This document shows, piece by piece, positions 12,847 through 25,914 of a DNA stretch of 64,000 nucleotides; position 1 is the stretch's first letter; every line of letters starts with the position of its first letter. The notes beneath the pieces are model-generated. The model was not told where the DNA came from. It saw nothing but the letters and a program-made list of their open reading frames with translations, and ran no database searches. Source of the DNA: Mytilus edulis. Lineage: Eukaryota > Mollusca > Bivalvia > Mytilida > Mytilidae. The position numbers were made by a program, and so were the translations under genes. The stretch covers positions 45,905,601-45,969,600 of the forward strand of contig NC_092356.1 in NCBI RefSeq assembly GCF_963676685.1, written 5' to 3'.

Positions 12847-13603
12847 CTATGAAAAAAAAGCTAATTAAATATTATTATTTGCAAAAATCTATCAGCATTA
12901 TTTTGATCTATATTTTTGAAAGATTTTTCTACGGTAATTTAAAAAAAAAAAAGATATGCAGAAGTAGCGACGATATGATAAGGCCATAATTTTGTCAAAC
13001 AAATTCGTAAATGGAAACATTGTAACAGTCTATTGATTATTTTCTTTAAAGATGTTTTGCATTTGAGAAAAAAAACTTCCAGAACACACCCACCTTTCAA
13101 TATAAGGCTGAAGATTCAACGCTCACGACTCAGATAAAGACAAAATATCGAACAACGACGAAAAAACTTTACAAATACTTTAGACTGAGCAACATGAATC
13201 CCACTAAATACCAGGGTTATCTTAGCTGCTCAAGAAGGGTAGGCAAATCATACCCATATTGTCGATTATAGTAAGTTTTAATTTGATTTGATTTTAACAT
13301 CCAGTACAGAATAATGGGATAATGGGTTACACAATTTGGACATCTTTTGAACTAATGTTTGTCATTTCATCGATTTATTGCCATGATGTTATCTACAGTT
13401 CATAGTCATGATATTCTATGCTACCTTTAAATTCTCTCCTTTTTGACATGTGTTCAAGTTAGCCTTATTTGTAAATATTCAAATATATCTATTTGCTTTT
13501 TACTGAAAAACCAAACCAAAAACAACAAAGGATTCACATTTTTCATTTTGTGACAGAAAATTTGTGTAACTGACGAAATATTTGTTAATTACTAAATACT
13601 TAC

Positions 13604-13636
13604 GAACTACTCCTCTTTCTGTGCCCTGTGTAGTTC
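13604..13636 (-). CDS. 33-nt hinge exon 2
   Basis: A phase 1-1 mini-exon with acceptor ATTTGATTAG and donor TTC|GTAAGT. It encodes GTTQGTERGVV, has the same length as the preceding hinge exon and shares its TTQ motif, which suggests a local duplication. Confidence 0.57.
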
Positions 13637-13964
13637 CTAATCAAATATAGGTACAAAAATAATGTCATTTATAGGACTGAAAGTTTGAATTGCCAATGCA
13701 GGTTCATTATTATAGATCAAACTTTTTGAAAATTAGATAAATATTATTGACTGTTGTCTGCTCTTTGATCTGGTCGTTGTCTCTTTGACACATTCCCCAT
13801 TTCCTTTCAATACCTTAAATATATTTTTAATCTTCATTTGATTGTTACTGGTGAAAGAAAGAAAGAGTAAACAAAATTTAATTAATCAAAATTAAATAAA
13901 AAACAGTGTTATATATTTTCCCAATGCAACGTCTTTTTATACTTATTTAACTAACATAACTTAC

Positions 13965-13997
13965 GCGAAGCACCGTGGTCACTGTTTTGTGTTGTTG
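13965..13997 (-). CDS. 33-nt hinge exon 1
   Basis: A phase 1-1 mini-exon with acceptor TATTTGTTTAG and donor CGC|GTAAGT. It encodes a polar Thr/Gln/Asn/Ser stretch (TTQNSDHGAS) and sits in front of the second copy of the unknown module. Confidence 0.57.
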
Positions 13998-13999
13998 CT

Positions 14000-15955
14000 A
14001 AACAAATAAAGAAAATTATTATAAGAGACATTGGTGTTATTCTTAGGGCAGTTTAAATTTCTAAAACTATACTTGTAGCTATATAGACAATATAAAAGAG
14101 GGAAATAATTTACAATTGAAACTGAGAATGAATAATTGTAAGATATCGACATTAATATCTAAACTTTGTTTTCTTATCAAATCGTTTAAATGTTTTTATC
14201 ATCTTAACAGCTCAGTTTATATTTCAGAATCAAGTAAGAAATTCATTCAAATAATTTTCAATTCGATGATATGTTTTAGAATTTGTTGAAAATATTTGAA
14301 AAGAAGCAATCACAGAACACAACATGCACAAGTCCGACAAAACAGATTTTTACAATGATTATATAGAAAAATTGGTAAGGACAAACAACATTCCACAAAA
14401 TATTTCGCATCAATCAATAGTGACCCTTTCTAAGTAGGTGTGTTGCCCTGAGACGGTACGCAGTTTCTACACTTCTAATTACATATCTGATGATTCATGG
14501 CCAAACCAATTATAAAGTTGGTTCGAAGATGTATGTCAGAAAATAAATCATGATGGCATCTCTAATAAGAAAGAAAAAAAGTTGAGAACCTAACTTTATG
14601 TAATGCGTCAATAGCTGCAGAAATTTTTAAGTGACTATAAAACTCCTCAAAAATACCTGACTACGTATTTATTGCGCCTGACGCGCATTTCAGTTAATCA
14701 GTTGTGCTCGAATAAAAAAACTTACAAAGCCAGATCAAACTCAAAATTGGTTTAAAACAGGTTATAGAAATATTATAAACGACCTATTGTCTTATATTTC
14801 GAGTGAAACTCTTATTTATCTATTAATTAACCTTACGATCAGAAGTAGTCGACCCTGAAAATTCAAGATGAAGGTCAGTAACTATTTCTTATAATTATAC
14901 ACTAGTAAATATCCCTTTAAAAAAACACATCAGATATGCTGTCCTATTGTTATTCGATATCAATTATATACCTATATGGAGATATTTTCTTTCAGAATCA
15001 TAGGTCGTTCTTTCTCAGAATCAACCCAAAAGGCAAAAGTACGGTCTTCAACACGGAGCAGAGTTGTAGTGATAGAAATCTTTGATTGTCATTGATACAC
15101 AGTTGAGAAATATGGTGCAATTATTCAAATGCTGATTAAACCCAATCCAGCATGCAGCTGTGGTCATCCAGTTTGCTGTTATTGGCTGGTGACGGTGGCC
15201 TTTCATTTCACCAAAACATAGAATGTTTTGAGTCTGTACAATCATATATCAGAAATACACTAAGATTTAGAACATTCATTTAAAATTCGGAATTCGTACT
15301 TCCCAACTCTTCACTCTGGTCCAGTTTTATATATTACTCTATATTATATTATACTTTTGTGGTTTTGAGACAAGGCCATAATTTGTCAAAAGACAAGCAC
15401 AATAACCCAAAGCGAATTGCGAGAAGTGGTTTCGTATTTCGTTATAGAACAAAAATACTAACAGTTTATGTAAGATAACGATTCTCGTACGGTGTCGCGT
15501 TTATATCTTTTTAAAACATTGGTGCAATTGGATGACCATAAAATGTCAGGTTTGCGAGATCAGACAGTAACCTAACAACTAAACAATTGAGAATCTAGGG
15601 ATCAATGTTGAACATTCGTCAGCAATGAGCAATTTTCAAAAATAAAACATGATTTAGTTGAATACTTTGCGAGTAAAGAAAAAGAGACTACCATAGATTT
15701 GTTATTAACCACAAATGCTTAAGGGGCACAAATCAGTGTTCAGGAGTTTCCCTTTTTGCATTTATTTCAGTGTTTATTTTTCAAACTTTTTATGTAAATA
15801 TTGTTGGATCAACATCGAGTCAGATTAGATTATTATTTATCAAATTATTAATTAAAAACTAAAACATCCAATCTTACGCATATTATCACATACTTTATTA
15901 AAAGATTTAACAGAACAGAATTCATGTTTTATATTAAAAAAAAACCCAACATATA
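14000..15955. other. Intron, no features beyond repeat scraps
   Basis: AT-rich sequence between the first 33-nt hinge exon and the CpG-rich repeat. Small pieces of dispersed repeats occur near 14655-14720 and 15025-15055. No further mini-exon could be supported, though such short exons are easy to miss. Confidence 0.5.
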
Positions 15956-15959
15956 CCTT

Positions 15960-16300
15960 AAACGAAACTATGCACGCCAAGAAACGATGTACGCTAAACG
16001 ACACGATAAACGCTAAACGAAACGATGTACGCGAAACGATACGGTTTACGCTAAATAAAACGATGTACACAAAGCATACGATGTACGATACATGGGCGCT
16101 TATGTTATCGTTTATGGAATGGTTTATGGTACATGGTTTTGTTCGTACATTTTTCGTTCAGCGTCCGTACAACGTTCGGTCAGCTTTTCGTTTGCATTCG
16201 TACACCGTTCGGGAAGCGTACGTAAATCGTTCAGGCACCGTCCGTACATGGTTCGGGCATCGTTCGTATTGTTAACTTTTACGTTAAACGGACTGTATAT
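15960..16300. repeat. CpG-rich degenerate short repeat with inverted halves
   Basis: The left half repeats variants of AAACGATGTACGCTAAACG. The right half repeats variants of CGTTCGGGCATCGTTCGTAC, roughly its reverse complement. CpG content is far above the surrounding AT-rich intron. Overlapping open frames in several frames are a result of the repeat. It lies in the 3.6-kb intron between the last ShKT exon and the hinge exons. Confidence 0.8.
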
Positions 16301-17570
16301 GTGAGATGATCCCTGCGGTCGGTCTTTCATTTGATCAATCCTGACACCCCTCGGTGTCTTCTACGACAAGAAAAACCAAATAATATGCATTATCTATAAC
16401 GTAACACAAGGAGAATCGGTTTCTGACAGTCGAAAAGATGAATGGCAAAAATAAACTTAGTACAGTCGACGATTCTGTGGAGAAACTATTCCTCTGATTT
16501 GAGATTTCTGTTACATCTTAAGAATTTCATTCGGCATTGATATTTCTTCTGGATACCTCAGATCTAAGTTTCTTTAGTCTTATTAGGTGAATTCATTGTA
16601 TTTATTGAATTTGTAGGATATCTTGTTCATGTTTATGTGCTTTGCGTATCGTGTGTCGATTATTTATCTAATTTGTATAACTATGTCACAATCTTTACAA
16701 TATATACTTCTTTCATGAGCTAAACTCTGATGGGTCATTATTGATATAAAAAGAATTACTTTTCTGTTGAACAATCACATGTTCAGAATGTAGACATCGG
16801 ATATCCATAGCTTTTTATATATATACATCTACTATATTTATAAACAACATAGACAAATGAGAACATACTCGTTTTGGACACTGCAAAACGAATTCAAATG
16901 CAGGGGTTAGTTGTTTATCTTTTACTAAATTTTATTTCTTGTGTGGTATTGATATATTTTATGACTGAAATGAATGTAAATGTAGAAATTATTTTCTATT
17001 CATGTTTATATTATCAATGAAACCCTCCTAAACAAACTGTTCCTTCAGAATTATTCGGCAAAAAACGCACATTTCATGGTCACTTTCACGATTTGGTCTA
17101 TACGATATATCTGTGTCTCAACACTTGCAAAAAAGTCTTTTTAGTCTAAAATCTTTCGATACCGCAATTGTAGTCTAGTTTGTAACTTGACATATTTTCA
17201 TAGGCCCGCTTTAGGCATTTGACCTTATATAGATTCCCATGGTAGGTATTGTATACATATCATTAGATGGTCATCTTCCGGTGCCCCCATTTTCACTTAT
17301 TTTTTTTTTGTTCTCTCTGCATTCCAGGGGCATAGTTATCGCTCATATTATCGCTCCTTCTTCGTTGCCTTTAACCATTGCAAGAAAACATGGACAGTAT
17401 GCTTAAATGGAAAGTATGCCTAAGCCAATATATATTAATGACACATGGAGCAAACCGAAACACATCACATTATCTCTTTAATGTTGTGAACCACTTTATA
17501 AACATGAGCGAGTTTTCAGGTTATCTTATAATTCAAACACATTCTTATATTTGAAAATAAATATAATTAC

Positions 17571-17690
17571 CACAATGGCCACAGGCGACAGGACAATAAT
17601 AGCTTAACCTTAATGAGCATATACTGTGGTCTTGACAATTAAGGAATATGTTATCAACGCAAGATGTCTTGTTTTTAGCTGGATCTGGAA
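17571..17690 (-). CDS. ShKT domain exon, short type, copy 2
   Basis: A 120-nt phase 1-1 exon with a brief linker and a ShKT domain (CVDNIFLNC start, cysteine spacing 7-5-7-3-2). The acceptor is ATATTTCAG and the donor TGTG|GTAATT. Confidence 0.83.
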
Positions 17691-18467
17691 CTGAAATATA
17701 CAGATTACATTATTCTATTCTCATTGTCTTTCAATTATATTCAAATGTTAGTAGACTCTGTATGTTAGAATTGTTTTTAAACATCTTCATTAAGGATAAT
17801 TGCATCACTGTAGGATGCTCGATATTGAAAATTACAGTGAATAATTTTGTCCGAGTTCAAATTGATTGTTGACCAATCACTACCTTTCAGTGTAGAGTTT
17901 GTGTATAGTTCTTTTTTTTTCTTTGTGAATATCGTTTCGTCTTTTTTGTTGGACTCCATGTTATTCTCTCTTTCATTTTTACGTCGTATGCATTATCGTA
18001 TGTGCATTTTTTGTTTTTCTTATTTTATTTAATTACAGAAAAAATGTCAATTATAGCAAGTTTTAACTCTTAAAGGTATTGCAATTATATATATTAATAA
18101 TGGCAACAGTAGTATACCGCTGTTCAAAACTCATAAATCTATTGACAAAAAACAAAATCGGGTTAACAAACTAAATCTGATGGAAACGCATTAAATATTA
18201 GAGGAGAACAACGACACAACATGAAAATGTAACACACACAGCAACGGACTAATGATTTTTATTAATCCTATCTCAAAGTATGGATATGTACACGATAAAG
18301 TCATTATTTATTATAACGTTTAAAAAATATTTTTAAAGCAGGTGATTTTAGAAATATGTCAAATCAATGAAGGTCGTCAATTATTTACTTCACGAGATTA
18401 TTTTTAGTACAATTTATTCACATGAAACGAAACTAGATAAATTTATTGAAAAGAAAACGAATCATAC

Positions 18468-18683
18468 CACAGATTTTACAACTCAATGGACAATTGGTTC
18501 TGAATTCCGATTTACATATGACTGGATTCTGACAGTTGAAAAATTGATCATCCATACAAAGTTTTGCTGCTGCAGTGGGTATCATTTGTGTACTTCTATG
18601 TGTTGTAGTTAGTAAAGCTAGTGTACTTCTGTGTGTTGTAGTTAGTAAAGCCTTTGTACTTCTTTTTGTGGTGGTCTGTATAG
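18468..18683 (-). CDS. ShKT domain exon, long type, copy 2
   Basis: A 216-nt phase 1-1 exon closely similar to 21165-21380. The linker shows three imperfect units of the TTT-x-RST-x-ALL type (30 nt each), then CMDDQFFNC and spacing 7-5-7-3-2. The acceptor is TGTTTTCAAG and the donor TGTG|GTATGA. Together with the short exon it forms a long-short pair that has been duplicated. Confidence 0.87.
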
Positions 18684-18699
18684 CTTGAAAACAATCAAT

Positions 18700-19165
18700 A
18701 CATATTTTCATGCCAGTACCGAAGTACTGGCTACTGGGCTGGTGATACACTAGGAGACTTATAGTCCAACAGCAGAGGCATCGACCCAGTGGTAGTAATA
18801 AAATTAACGGTACCAATTTTCTTGCACCAGATACGCGTTTCGATAATACATGTCTCTTCAGTGATGCTCGTGGCCAAAATATTTGAAATTCAAAGCTTAT
18901 ATAAAAGATAAAGAGCTATAATCCAAAAGGTCCAAAAAGTATAGCCAAATCCGTGGAAGGAGTCAGAGCTTTGCATGAGGGAGATACATTCCTTAATTTA
19001 TAATAATTTCTATCATTTTGTAACAGCAAATTTAAATAACACAAAAAAAAATCCGTATTTTCATGCCAGTACCGAAGTACTGGCTACTTGACTGGTGATA
19101 CCCTTGGGGACTAATAGTCCACCAGCAGAGGCATCGACCCAGGGGTAGTAATAAAATTAATGTAT
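18700..19165 (-). repeat. Two copies of the CATGCCAGTACCGAAGTACT repeat block
   Basis: The sequences at 18705-18800 and 19055-19155 share ATTTTCATGCCAGTACCGAAGTACTGGCTAC, GGTGATAC and AGAGGCATCGACCCAG. The rest of the first copy carries the reverse of the TAGACGAAACGCG family. They lie in the intron just upstream of ShKT exon 18468-18683. Confidence 0.7.
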
Positions 19166-19175
19166 TATTGTATTA

Positions 19176-20215
19176 TAAGTATTATCGTAATTGCGTGTTT
19201 GTCCTTTTCTTTATTATGAAATTGATACAATTGAGAATGGATATTGGGAATATGTCAAAATGACAACAACCCGACCAGTGAGCAGTTATCATAACTTTAA
19301 AACTTGTTAGTCGAAATGTTTTGATATCTGAAATTTTGATTTTATTTTCTTGCTTTTTTCTTGATCATGTTGATGTATATATACTTTTTACATAGTCTCT
19401 CATAACTCTCTTTTTTAAGAGTGGCTCTTGTTTGTTTTATGATACTGTTTTAGAAACGATTTGTATGTTTTGTAAAATGAAGAGATGGGACTTAGATAAA
19501 AACAAATCTTGTTTTTTCTTGTCTTGTCACAAAAATAAGAATTATTCGAGAAATCAGAAGGTAATTTAGGTCGACCCGTTTCGACAAAACAGAAATCTAG
19601 ATCAAATCATTTACAATTTAATAATCACTTTATAAACATGTTTCGAATGTTTCAGCTTAATTAATGCAATATGAGCTCGTGGTGTTAAATACATACCAGA
19701 GACAACACACATGCCACAGGTGGCAGGACAATGGTGGCTTAACTTTGATAAACAAATACTGCGGTCTTCGCAATTCAATAATATGTTATCGATACAAGGC
19801 TTCTTGGTCGTTGTTGGCTCTGGGACTTAAATAAACAGTATGCTATTATCAGTGTTTATTTGTTAGTAAAATTATCAGAATTACTGCACTACTGCAACAC
19901 GCTCGATATTGCAAATTTAAATTTGTAGTACTATTCATACGTTGTTGTATCTTATGTACTCATTGTATTCTACATCACTTTTTATGTACAATACATAGGA
20001 TTGTGTTGGTTATAACGTATTATCGTAATTGCGAGTTTGTCTTTTTCTTTATTATGAGATTGATACAATTGAGAATGTAAATGTGGAATATGTCAAAATG
20101 ACAACAACCCGACCAAAGAGCAGTTAACATAACTGTAAAACTTGTTAGTCGAAATGTTTTGATATCTGAAATTTTGATTTTATTTACTTGATGTTGCTTT
20201 TTTCTTCATGTTTTG
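19176..20215. repeat. Direct 200-bp repeats around a ShKT exon
   Basis: The blocks 19176-19375 and 20017-20215 share GTATTATCGTAATTGCG, GTTAGTCGAAATGTTTTGAT and the sequence between. They flank the short ShKT exon 19697-19825. They may record the unequal exchange that duplicated the long-short exon pair, or may be copies of a dispersed repeat. Confidence 0.75.
19697..19825 (-). CDS. ShKT domain exon, short type, copy 1
   Basis: A 129-nt phase 1-1 exon. A short PEPTTTKK linker precedes a ShKT domain with cysteine spacing 7-5-7-3-2 (CIDNILLNC start), followed by a few extra residues (VVS) before donor G|GTATGT. The acceptor is TTTATTTAAG. It pairs with 17571-17690. Confidence 0.84.
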
Positions 20216-21164
20216 TTGGTATTTTCTCTCGACTTTCGAGATTTTATTGAATTCTTCAAAATGGACGCCATAGAATTCAACAGCTGCATCGTTGTTCATG
20301 CTTTTGTTGCATGTTCAACTCGTAGTTTTACAGTCTTGTTACTTATCATTGTATTGTTTTACCTTCAGTTAATAATACAAAGGGCACAAATATGTGAGTG
20401 GAAATTCTCACTCAAGATCACCAAGTTTAGCCTCATCTTTTGACGAGCATTAACATTACGAGATCGTTGGTTTAAACATTGATTTGTACAATTTTGTAGC
20501 GTCTTTGTGTTTTAGATCATCTGTCTCAGATTAGTGAAGTAGTTGTAGTGATTTTTTCAAAATTAGTATCGTATTCTTTTGCTTTATATAAAGGGTTCAA
20601 ATCTTTCAAATCTAGAACGTCATCAATATTTCGATTTCAGATAATAAGCAAAATTCTAACAATTGAGGAAAAGGGCAAATTACAATATCTATTAGCGTCT
20701 ACCAATTCATTAACTAAACCAAAGGTGGTCGGTAAATGTACGCAAACATTTTATATGTGGTTAAAGAACACTACCAGTTTTACTTGTACCAAGTACACAT
20801 TTTAACAATTGATGTCTCTGACGTGATGTACTAACCAAACCTATTTCAAACTCAAACAGCTTATAGAAATATGGATGAAATGATAAAACCAAACAGGATC
20901 ACAAGTAAAGCTTATTAAGGAGACTGTTTTACAACTCTTTCTGAAGAAATGAAAAAAGTCGCACTAGTTCAACGTGTAGGTTTTGTACAAGTTTATTCGA
21001 TATGCATTGATTATTGAGGAATGTGTAAAATAATAATATTGCCTTTTTACGGTTATATCTCAAAAGCCTTTCAAATATTGAATAACATCTACTATTTTTG
21101 AAACTTTCACAGTTGCTATTCTCACTTATTTTTTTTTTATCTAAAATATCGAATTAATTCATAC

Positions 21165-21380
21165 CACAGATTCCACAACTCAATGGACAATTGTTTCTGA
21201 ATTCCGATTTACACATGACTGGATTCTGACAGTTGAAAAATTTATCATCCATACAAAGTTTTGCAGCTGTAGTGAGTTCTACATGTGTACTTCTTCCAGG
21301 TGTAGTTAGTAAAGCTAGTGTACTTCTGTATGTTGAAGTTAGTATTGACTGTGTACTTCGTTCTGTTGTAGTATGTATAA
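21165..21380 (-). CDS. ShKT domain exon, long type, copy 1
   Basis: A 216-nt phase 1-1 exon of 72 codons. The first half is a Thr/Ser-rich linker of imperfect 10-residue repeats (RSTLALLTT). The second half is a ShKT domain with six cysteines spaced 7-5-7-3-2 (starting CMDDKFFNC). The acceptor is TATTTTCAAG and the donor TGTG|GTATGA. ShKT domains are common in secreted animal proteins and do not by themselves indicate a toxin. Its paralogue is 18468-18683, of identical length. Confidence 0.87.
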
Positions 21381-22518
21381 CTTGAAAATATATATATATA
21401 TACAATTTAGGAAACATATCACAATACCAGCATCAAATAATTCCTTAAGGCATTTTTATTTTACATAGTTGACTACATTTGCTTATTATTTCAATAGAAT
21501 ATCAAGCATATTACATTTGTTTGGTGTGTTTAAGGTGTTGATTTTTCAATTTGATTTCAAAATGTCCGTTTTGAATTTTCCTCGGAGTTCAGTATTCTTT
21601 AGATTTTACTTTTTACACAGTTACGATAACATGTGTAAATCTAATACAAATATTTACAACGCTTTTCCTTCCACACAGCTTTAATATTAGTCAATCAATA
21701 TAAATTCAAGATATAACTGCCTGTAGGTTTTTTTTTTATCCAATTATCTAAATGATAGTAAGTGAATCATAATGAAATATGAAAACCTCAAATAAAGTGT
21801 TGAAACCATCATTTATATAAACGTATAAGATACAAACAAAATATATTGCAATTAGATAACGTTGAAAGGATATAAGTAATTAAAATATTTGATACTTCAA
21901 CCACGCAAATGCATTTAATCTTGTACTTTATTAAAGTTCGAATTCAGAAGTGCTAACGTCCGTTTCATATGAGTTATTAACATGCATTGTTGACAATGAT
22001 TATAGCACATGTATCATACGCATTATTGATTTAATGTGTGAACTCTCTCAACCTAGACTTACTGCTTTAAATCCCTTCAGGAAAATCACTAATGGAAGCG
22101 TGTTTCCTTGTGTTTTATTTTATGAAAGTCGAATTCATGACTATTTTGTACATGTAAGTGGTCTTTTTTTGTTAATGAATATTCAAGTTATTTTTTACAA
22201 TTTAGGGTATTAACTACATCGTTGTGAGGCATCGGATTTTAATAATTCAGAGAATCAAATGAAAACAACACTTTACCATTCACACAAACGACGCACTTTT
22301 CTAGATTTTTTTTTCAGGAGCGCTCAATGTTCCTATTTTAATTACCTTTTAAAATTAACACAAGCCATCCTACTCATCTCTTAAATAACAGATCGGTAAA
22401 TAATGGATTAGATTGATAATACCAAAAAATATAGCATATTCGAAGGATATATAGCTATAAAATCTGTTAGTACAGAATTAATATTGAAAAGTGGTACCCT
22501 AAATTATTTCAAACTTAC

Positions 22519-22608
22519 GTTGAGAGCAGGTTGTACCCATATAGCCAATATAGCAATTACATTTACCATTCAAACAAATACCATGAACGCAGGGGTCCTT
22601 TGCACAAC
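22519..22608 (-). CDS. EGF-like domain exon 10 (short form)
   Basis: A 90-nt phase 1-1 exon. The EGF has C-AKDP-C-VHGI-C, but only four residues before the fourth cysteine, giving a compact domain (spacing 4-4-4-1-8). The acceptor is GGTCCTAG and the donor CAAC|GTAAGT. It is the last EGF before the ShKT series. Confidence 0.83.
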
Positions 22609-23659
22609 CTAGGACCAAAAGTGAAGACACCGTAAAGATGTTATTATTCATATACATGAATGCGTTACTTCCTATTTAAAAGAAAACTTTCCGTCATACA
22701 AACGATGGTTTAAATAAACATTATTCTTGCATTTTCTGGCATCAACATTTCCTTTAAATGTTGAGCGATAGGTTGAATTATTAAAATGATACATTGCACG
22801 AATTATTCGACAAATTAAATAATTATCACTGATTATCACCACTGCTTTCATTACGGAACTGTGATTAAGTAGTCGAATAAACATTATTTCTTGTTAACTG
22901 CACACAAATACAATTATGAAGACGCTTGCTGAACCTTAGTAGAGCAGGGATACAAGCGACTCGTTTATCTGGTAAATGACGTAGTACAGGGGTGCATACT
23001 TGGAAAACTTTTCTTATGAAGGACAAAGCTCGACAGAAGTCTATCACATCAAGGATACAATAGTTTACCGATGTCCAATCTTTTAAATAAATTCAGACTT
23101 AGAAAATTCAATTCAATCCGTATACAATTTGGCTATAAATTGTTCTTGATTTAGAATGATCATTTTTTTTTAAAAACAAACAACTTATCTCCTTAAAATT
23201 ATAGTTTATAAAGAAAAGGTTTCAAATGAGCATGATTGTTCGATCTCTTTAAGAAAAATAGCATTAAAATTTAGAATAATTATCAATATGAATATATCTT
23301 AGTAAACAAACTTTCACATAAATCGACGATCAATTCTGAAAAAAAACCAAGTGTAATATGATTATCTTTGTCGTATAAATATCTTCAACAAGTAAAAATG
23401 ATAAATGCAAAAAGGGTCTCCTTTGACAAACATACAATTTGATGTGTGTAAAAAGCTTTTCTAGATTAAACTTCATCAGGAATGCCCAAAGCCGAATATT
23501 TGAAAGTCAGGAATGTATCAAACCGGTACAGTCAAAGAGCTATATTATAAACAAGAGATAAACAGATAGTTAAATTAAGTTAATACTGAAATTGTTTTCT
23601 CAAAAAATAAAAACAAAACAATCTTACTTACATAATGCAGAGTAGAAAGCTATACTTAC

Positions 23660-23668
23660 TGTCTACCA
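23660..23668 (-). CDS. 9-nt microexon before EGF10
   Basis: TGGTAGACA on the minus strand, with acceptor TTTTTTTAG and donor GTAAGTA. It encodes Leu-Val-Asp with the preceding base; the junction residue becomes Ser. Confidence 0.63.
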
Positions 23669-24276
23669 CTAAAAAAAATTAATTTCAATTTATCAAGTAT
23701 ATGACAAAAACTTGGCATTATAGGAAAAACTGGACTGGCGCAAATATCTGAATGCAGTGTATACACCATTTTTTTTAAAATTTAATTTAACTATCACTTG
23801 CTCTTAAAAATCGTTTTACAAATGCACGCATAACAAGTGAGCGGTTTGGTTGATACCAAACTAGGTTTAATCAACAATTTTCTACATAAGAAAATACCAG
23901 TACCAAGTCAGAAATATGACAATTGTTGTCCATTCGTACGTTGTCTTTGAGTTTTTGGTTTTGTCATTTGATTAGGGAATATCCCCTTTTAATTGTAAGC
24001 GGTATTTACGTTATTTTATTATTCAAGTTAATCACAGCGAACTAATATAATGTAAAAATTACATACTGTTCAGGGAAAACCTCATTTAAATTCTAAAATT
24101 TTAACGCGAATCGACATACTTTCTCATTCAGATAGATGTTTAGCGGATTTAAAAGATGACAACTATTTTGGAAAACATATTCCAATGTTATATCTCTCCG
24201 TTTACATGGTTACTGACCAAAGGTTATGCACATTCATGTAATTAAATAGTTATACCATTATTAATTTTCGACTTAC

Positions 24277-24378
24277 ATTGAGAGCAGGTTGTTCCTATAT
24301 AACCGGTGTTGCATACACAAGAAAATTGTGTAAGACCATTCGAACATGTACCATGTACGCATGGATTGTTTGCACAAC
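24277..24378 (-). CDS. EGF-like domain exon 9
   Basis: A 102-nt phase 1-1 exon. The EGF has C-ANNP-C-VHGT-C and GYIGTTC. The acceptor is TTCCTAG and the donor CAAT|GTAAGT. It is close to exon 22519-22608 at both ends, so these two form a second EGF subfamily in the gene. Confidence 0.85.
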
Positions 24379-24563
24379 CTAGGAACACAAGTAATGGTAC
24401 AGGAAAAGATATTATTATTATGCATACATGCTACACTCCTTTCCTAAGCTCGAATTATAAAAGCATATCTGTTTTTATAACAATTTTTAGTTATAGTTTA
24501 ACGAGCCAAAGTTGTATGCTTAATCTTACTAAAATATGTGACATGGCCCATTTGCTGTTCCTT

Positions 24564-24692
24564 GACTTTGGTTATATTCAGTCGACTTTATAGTACCGAT
24601 GTTCACGTGACTTTGGTTATATTCAGTCGACTTTATAGTACCGATGTACACATGACTTTGGTTATAATCAGTCGACTTTATAGTACCGATGT
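24564..24692. repeat. 45-bp tandem repeat, three copies
   Basis: Units start at 24564, 24609 and 24654 with GACTTTGGTTATATTCAGTC and continue through CGACTTTATAGTACCGATG. The copies differ by only a few bases. It lies in the intron just upstream of EGF exon 9. Confidence 0.92.
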
Positions 24693-25177
24693 TAAAACTC
24701 TTAAATCGAAACAATTATGGTCATACATTGTTCTTGATTTAAAATTAAATAGTTTTACCAAGACATTAAAATGAACACAACATAGAAACCTGGATTGTAA
24801 TTAAGTCTTTGCCCTAGAGGCCCGTTTCGTTTTTGTGTCTCCTTTGCATTACTATAAAACAAACAACTAGTAAAGTAGGCATACGTTAAAAACGCTAACA
24901 TTTGTATGAATTATATATATATATAGATATGTGTGAACTGGTACTGAAGTCTATTAATAAGTAACTATAAACACAAAAAGCAACATTATGATTCATACAT
25001 TTTAATCATCATCTCTAAGTTTCCAATATATTCATAAACATAGAATCATTCATGAACAGATGCCCAAATTCCGATGTTAGTTTCAATCTTAACGTCACAA
25101 CGTTAACGTTGTTCTAAAAATATTACAAACAAAGACACACTTTTACAATTAATTTAGAAGAAAATTAGTTTACTTAC

Positions 25178-25186
25178 GGTCTTTTA
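25178..25186 (-). CDS. 9-nt microexon before EGF9
   Basis: TAAAAGACC on the minus strand, with acceptor ACTTTTTTCAG and donor GTAAGTA. It encodes Leu-Lys-Asp with the preceding base; the junction residue before the next cysteine becomes Arg. Confidence 0.62.
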
Positions 25187-25914
25187 CTGAAAAAAGTAAA
25201 TTGCATCTTTTAAAAGTATATTACAAATATTAAGGCAATTTATAATATAAAAAAGAAATGTGGTATGATTGCCAATGAGACAACTATCCACAAAAGACCA
25301 AAATGACACAGACATTAACAACTATAGGTCACCGTACGGCCTTCAACAATGAGCAAAGCCCATACCGCATAGCCATCTATAAAAGGCCCCGATAAGACAA
25401 TGTAAAACAATTCAAACGAGAAAACTAACGGCCTTATTTAAGTAAAAAAAAATCAATTTCAGAAAAGTATGAACTTTATGACAAGTTGAATTGTAATGGT
25501 TAACCGACACGATATCGATAACACAAATAACCATTTTGATATGAAATATACTAGCTATTCTTTTAATTCAAATGCAACTGACAACATGTTTCAAGATATA
25601 CAACTATTGCAACATGACGCATGATTCACCTCAAACAGATTATATCTAACCCTGATTCCGTATCTCTGAGATTGCGATGATTTAGATTAGGCGAAATATT
25701 TTGCACATTGTTTTTACGGGGAATTAACAATATGAAATTAAGAACGGAAATTCGGAATGTGTCAAAGAGACAACAACCTGACCAAAGAGGAAAAACAACC
25801 GAGGTTCATAAATGAGTCGTCAACACGACAAGAAAAATTGACCTAATGGCGTGGTTCAGCTAGCCCCTAAAAATGTGTACTAGTTAAGTGCATACTCAAC
25901 ATATCAATGAACTA

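Noticed and set aside
15970..16304. Overlapping open frames of 70-100 residues
   Set aside because: They come from the CpG-rich short repeat, which keeps several frames open on both strands.
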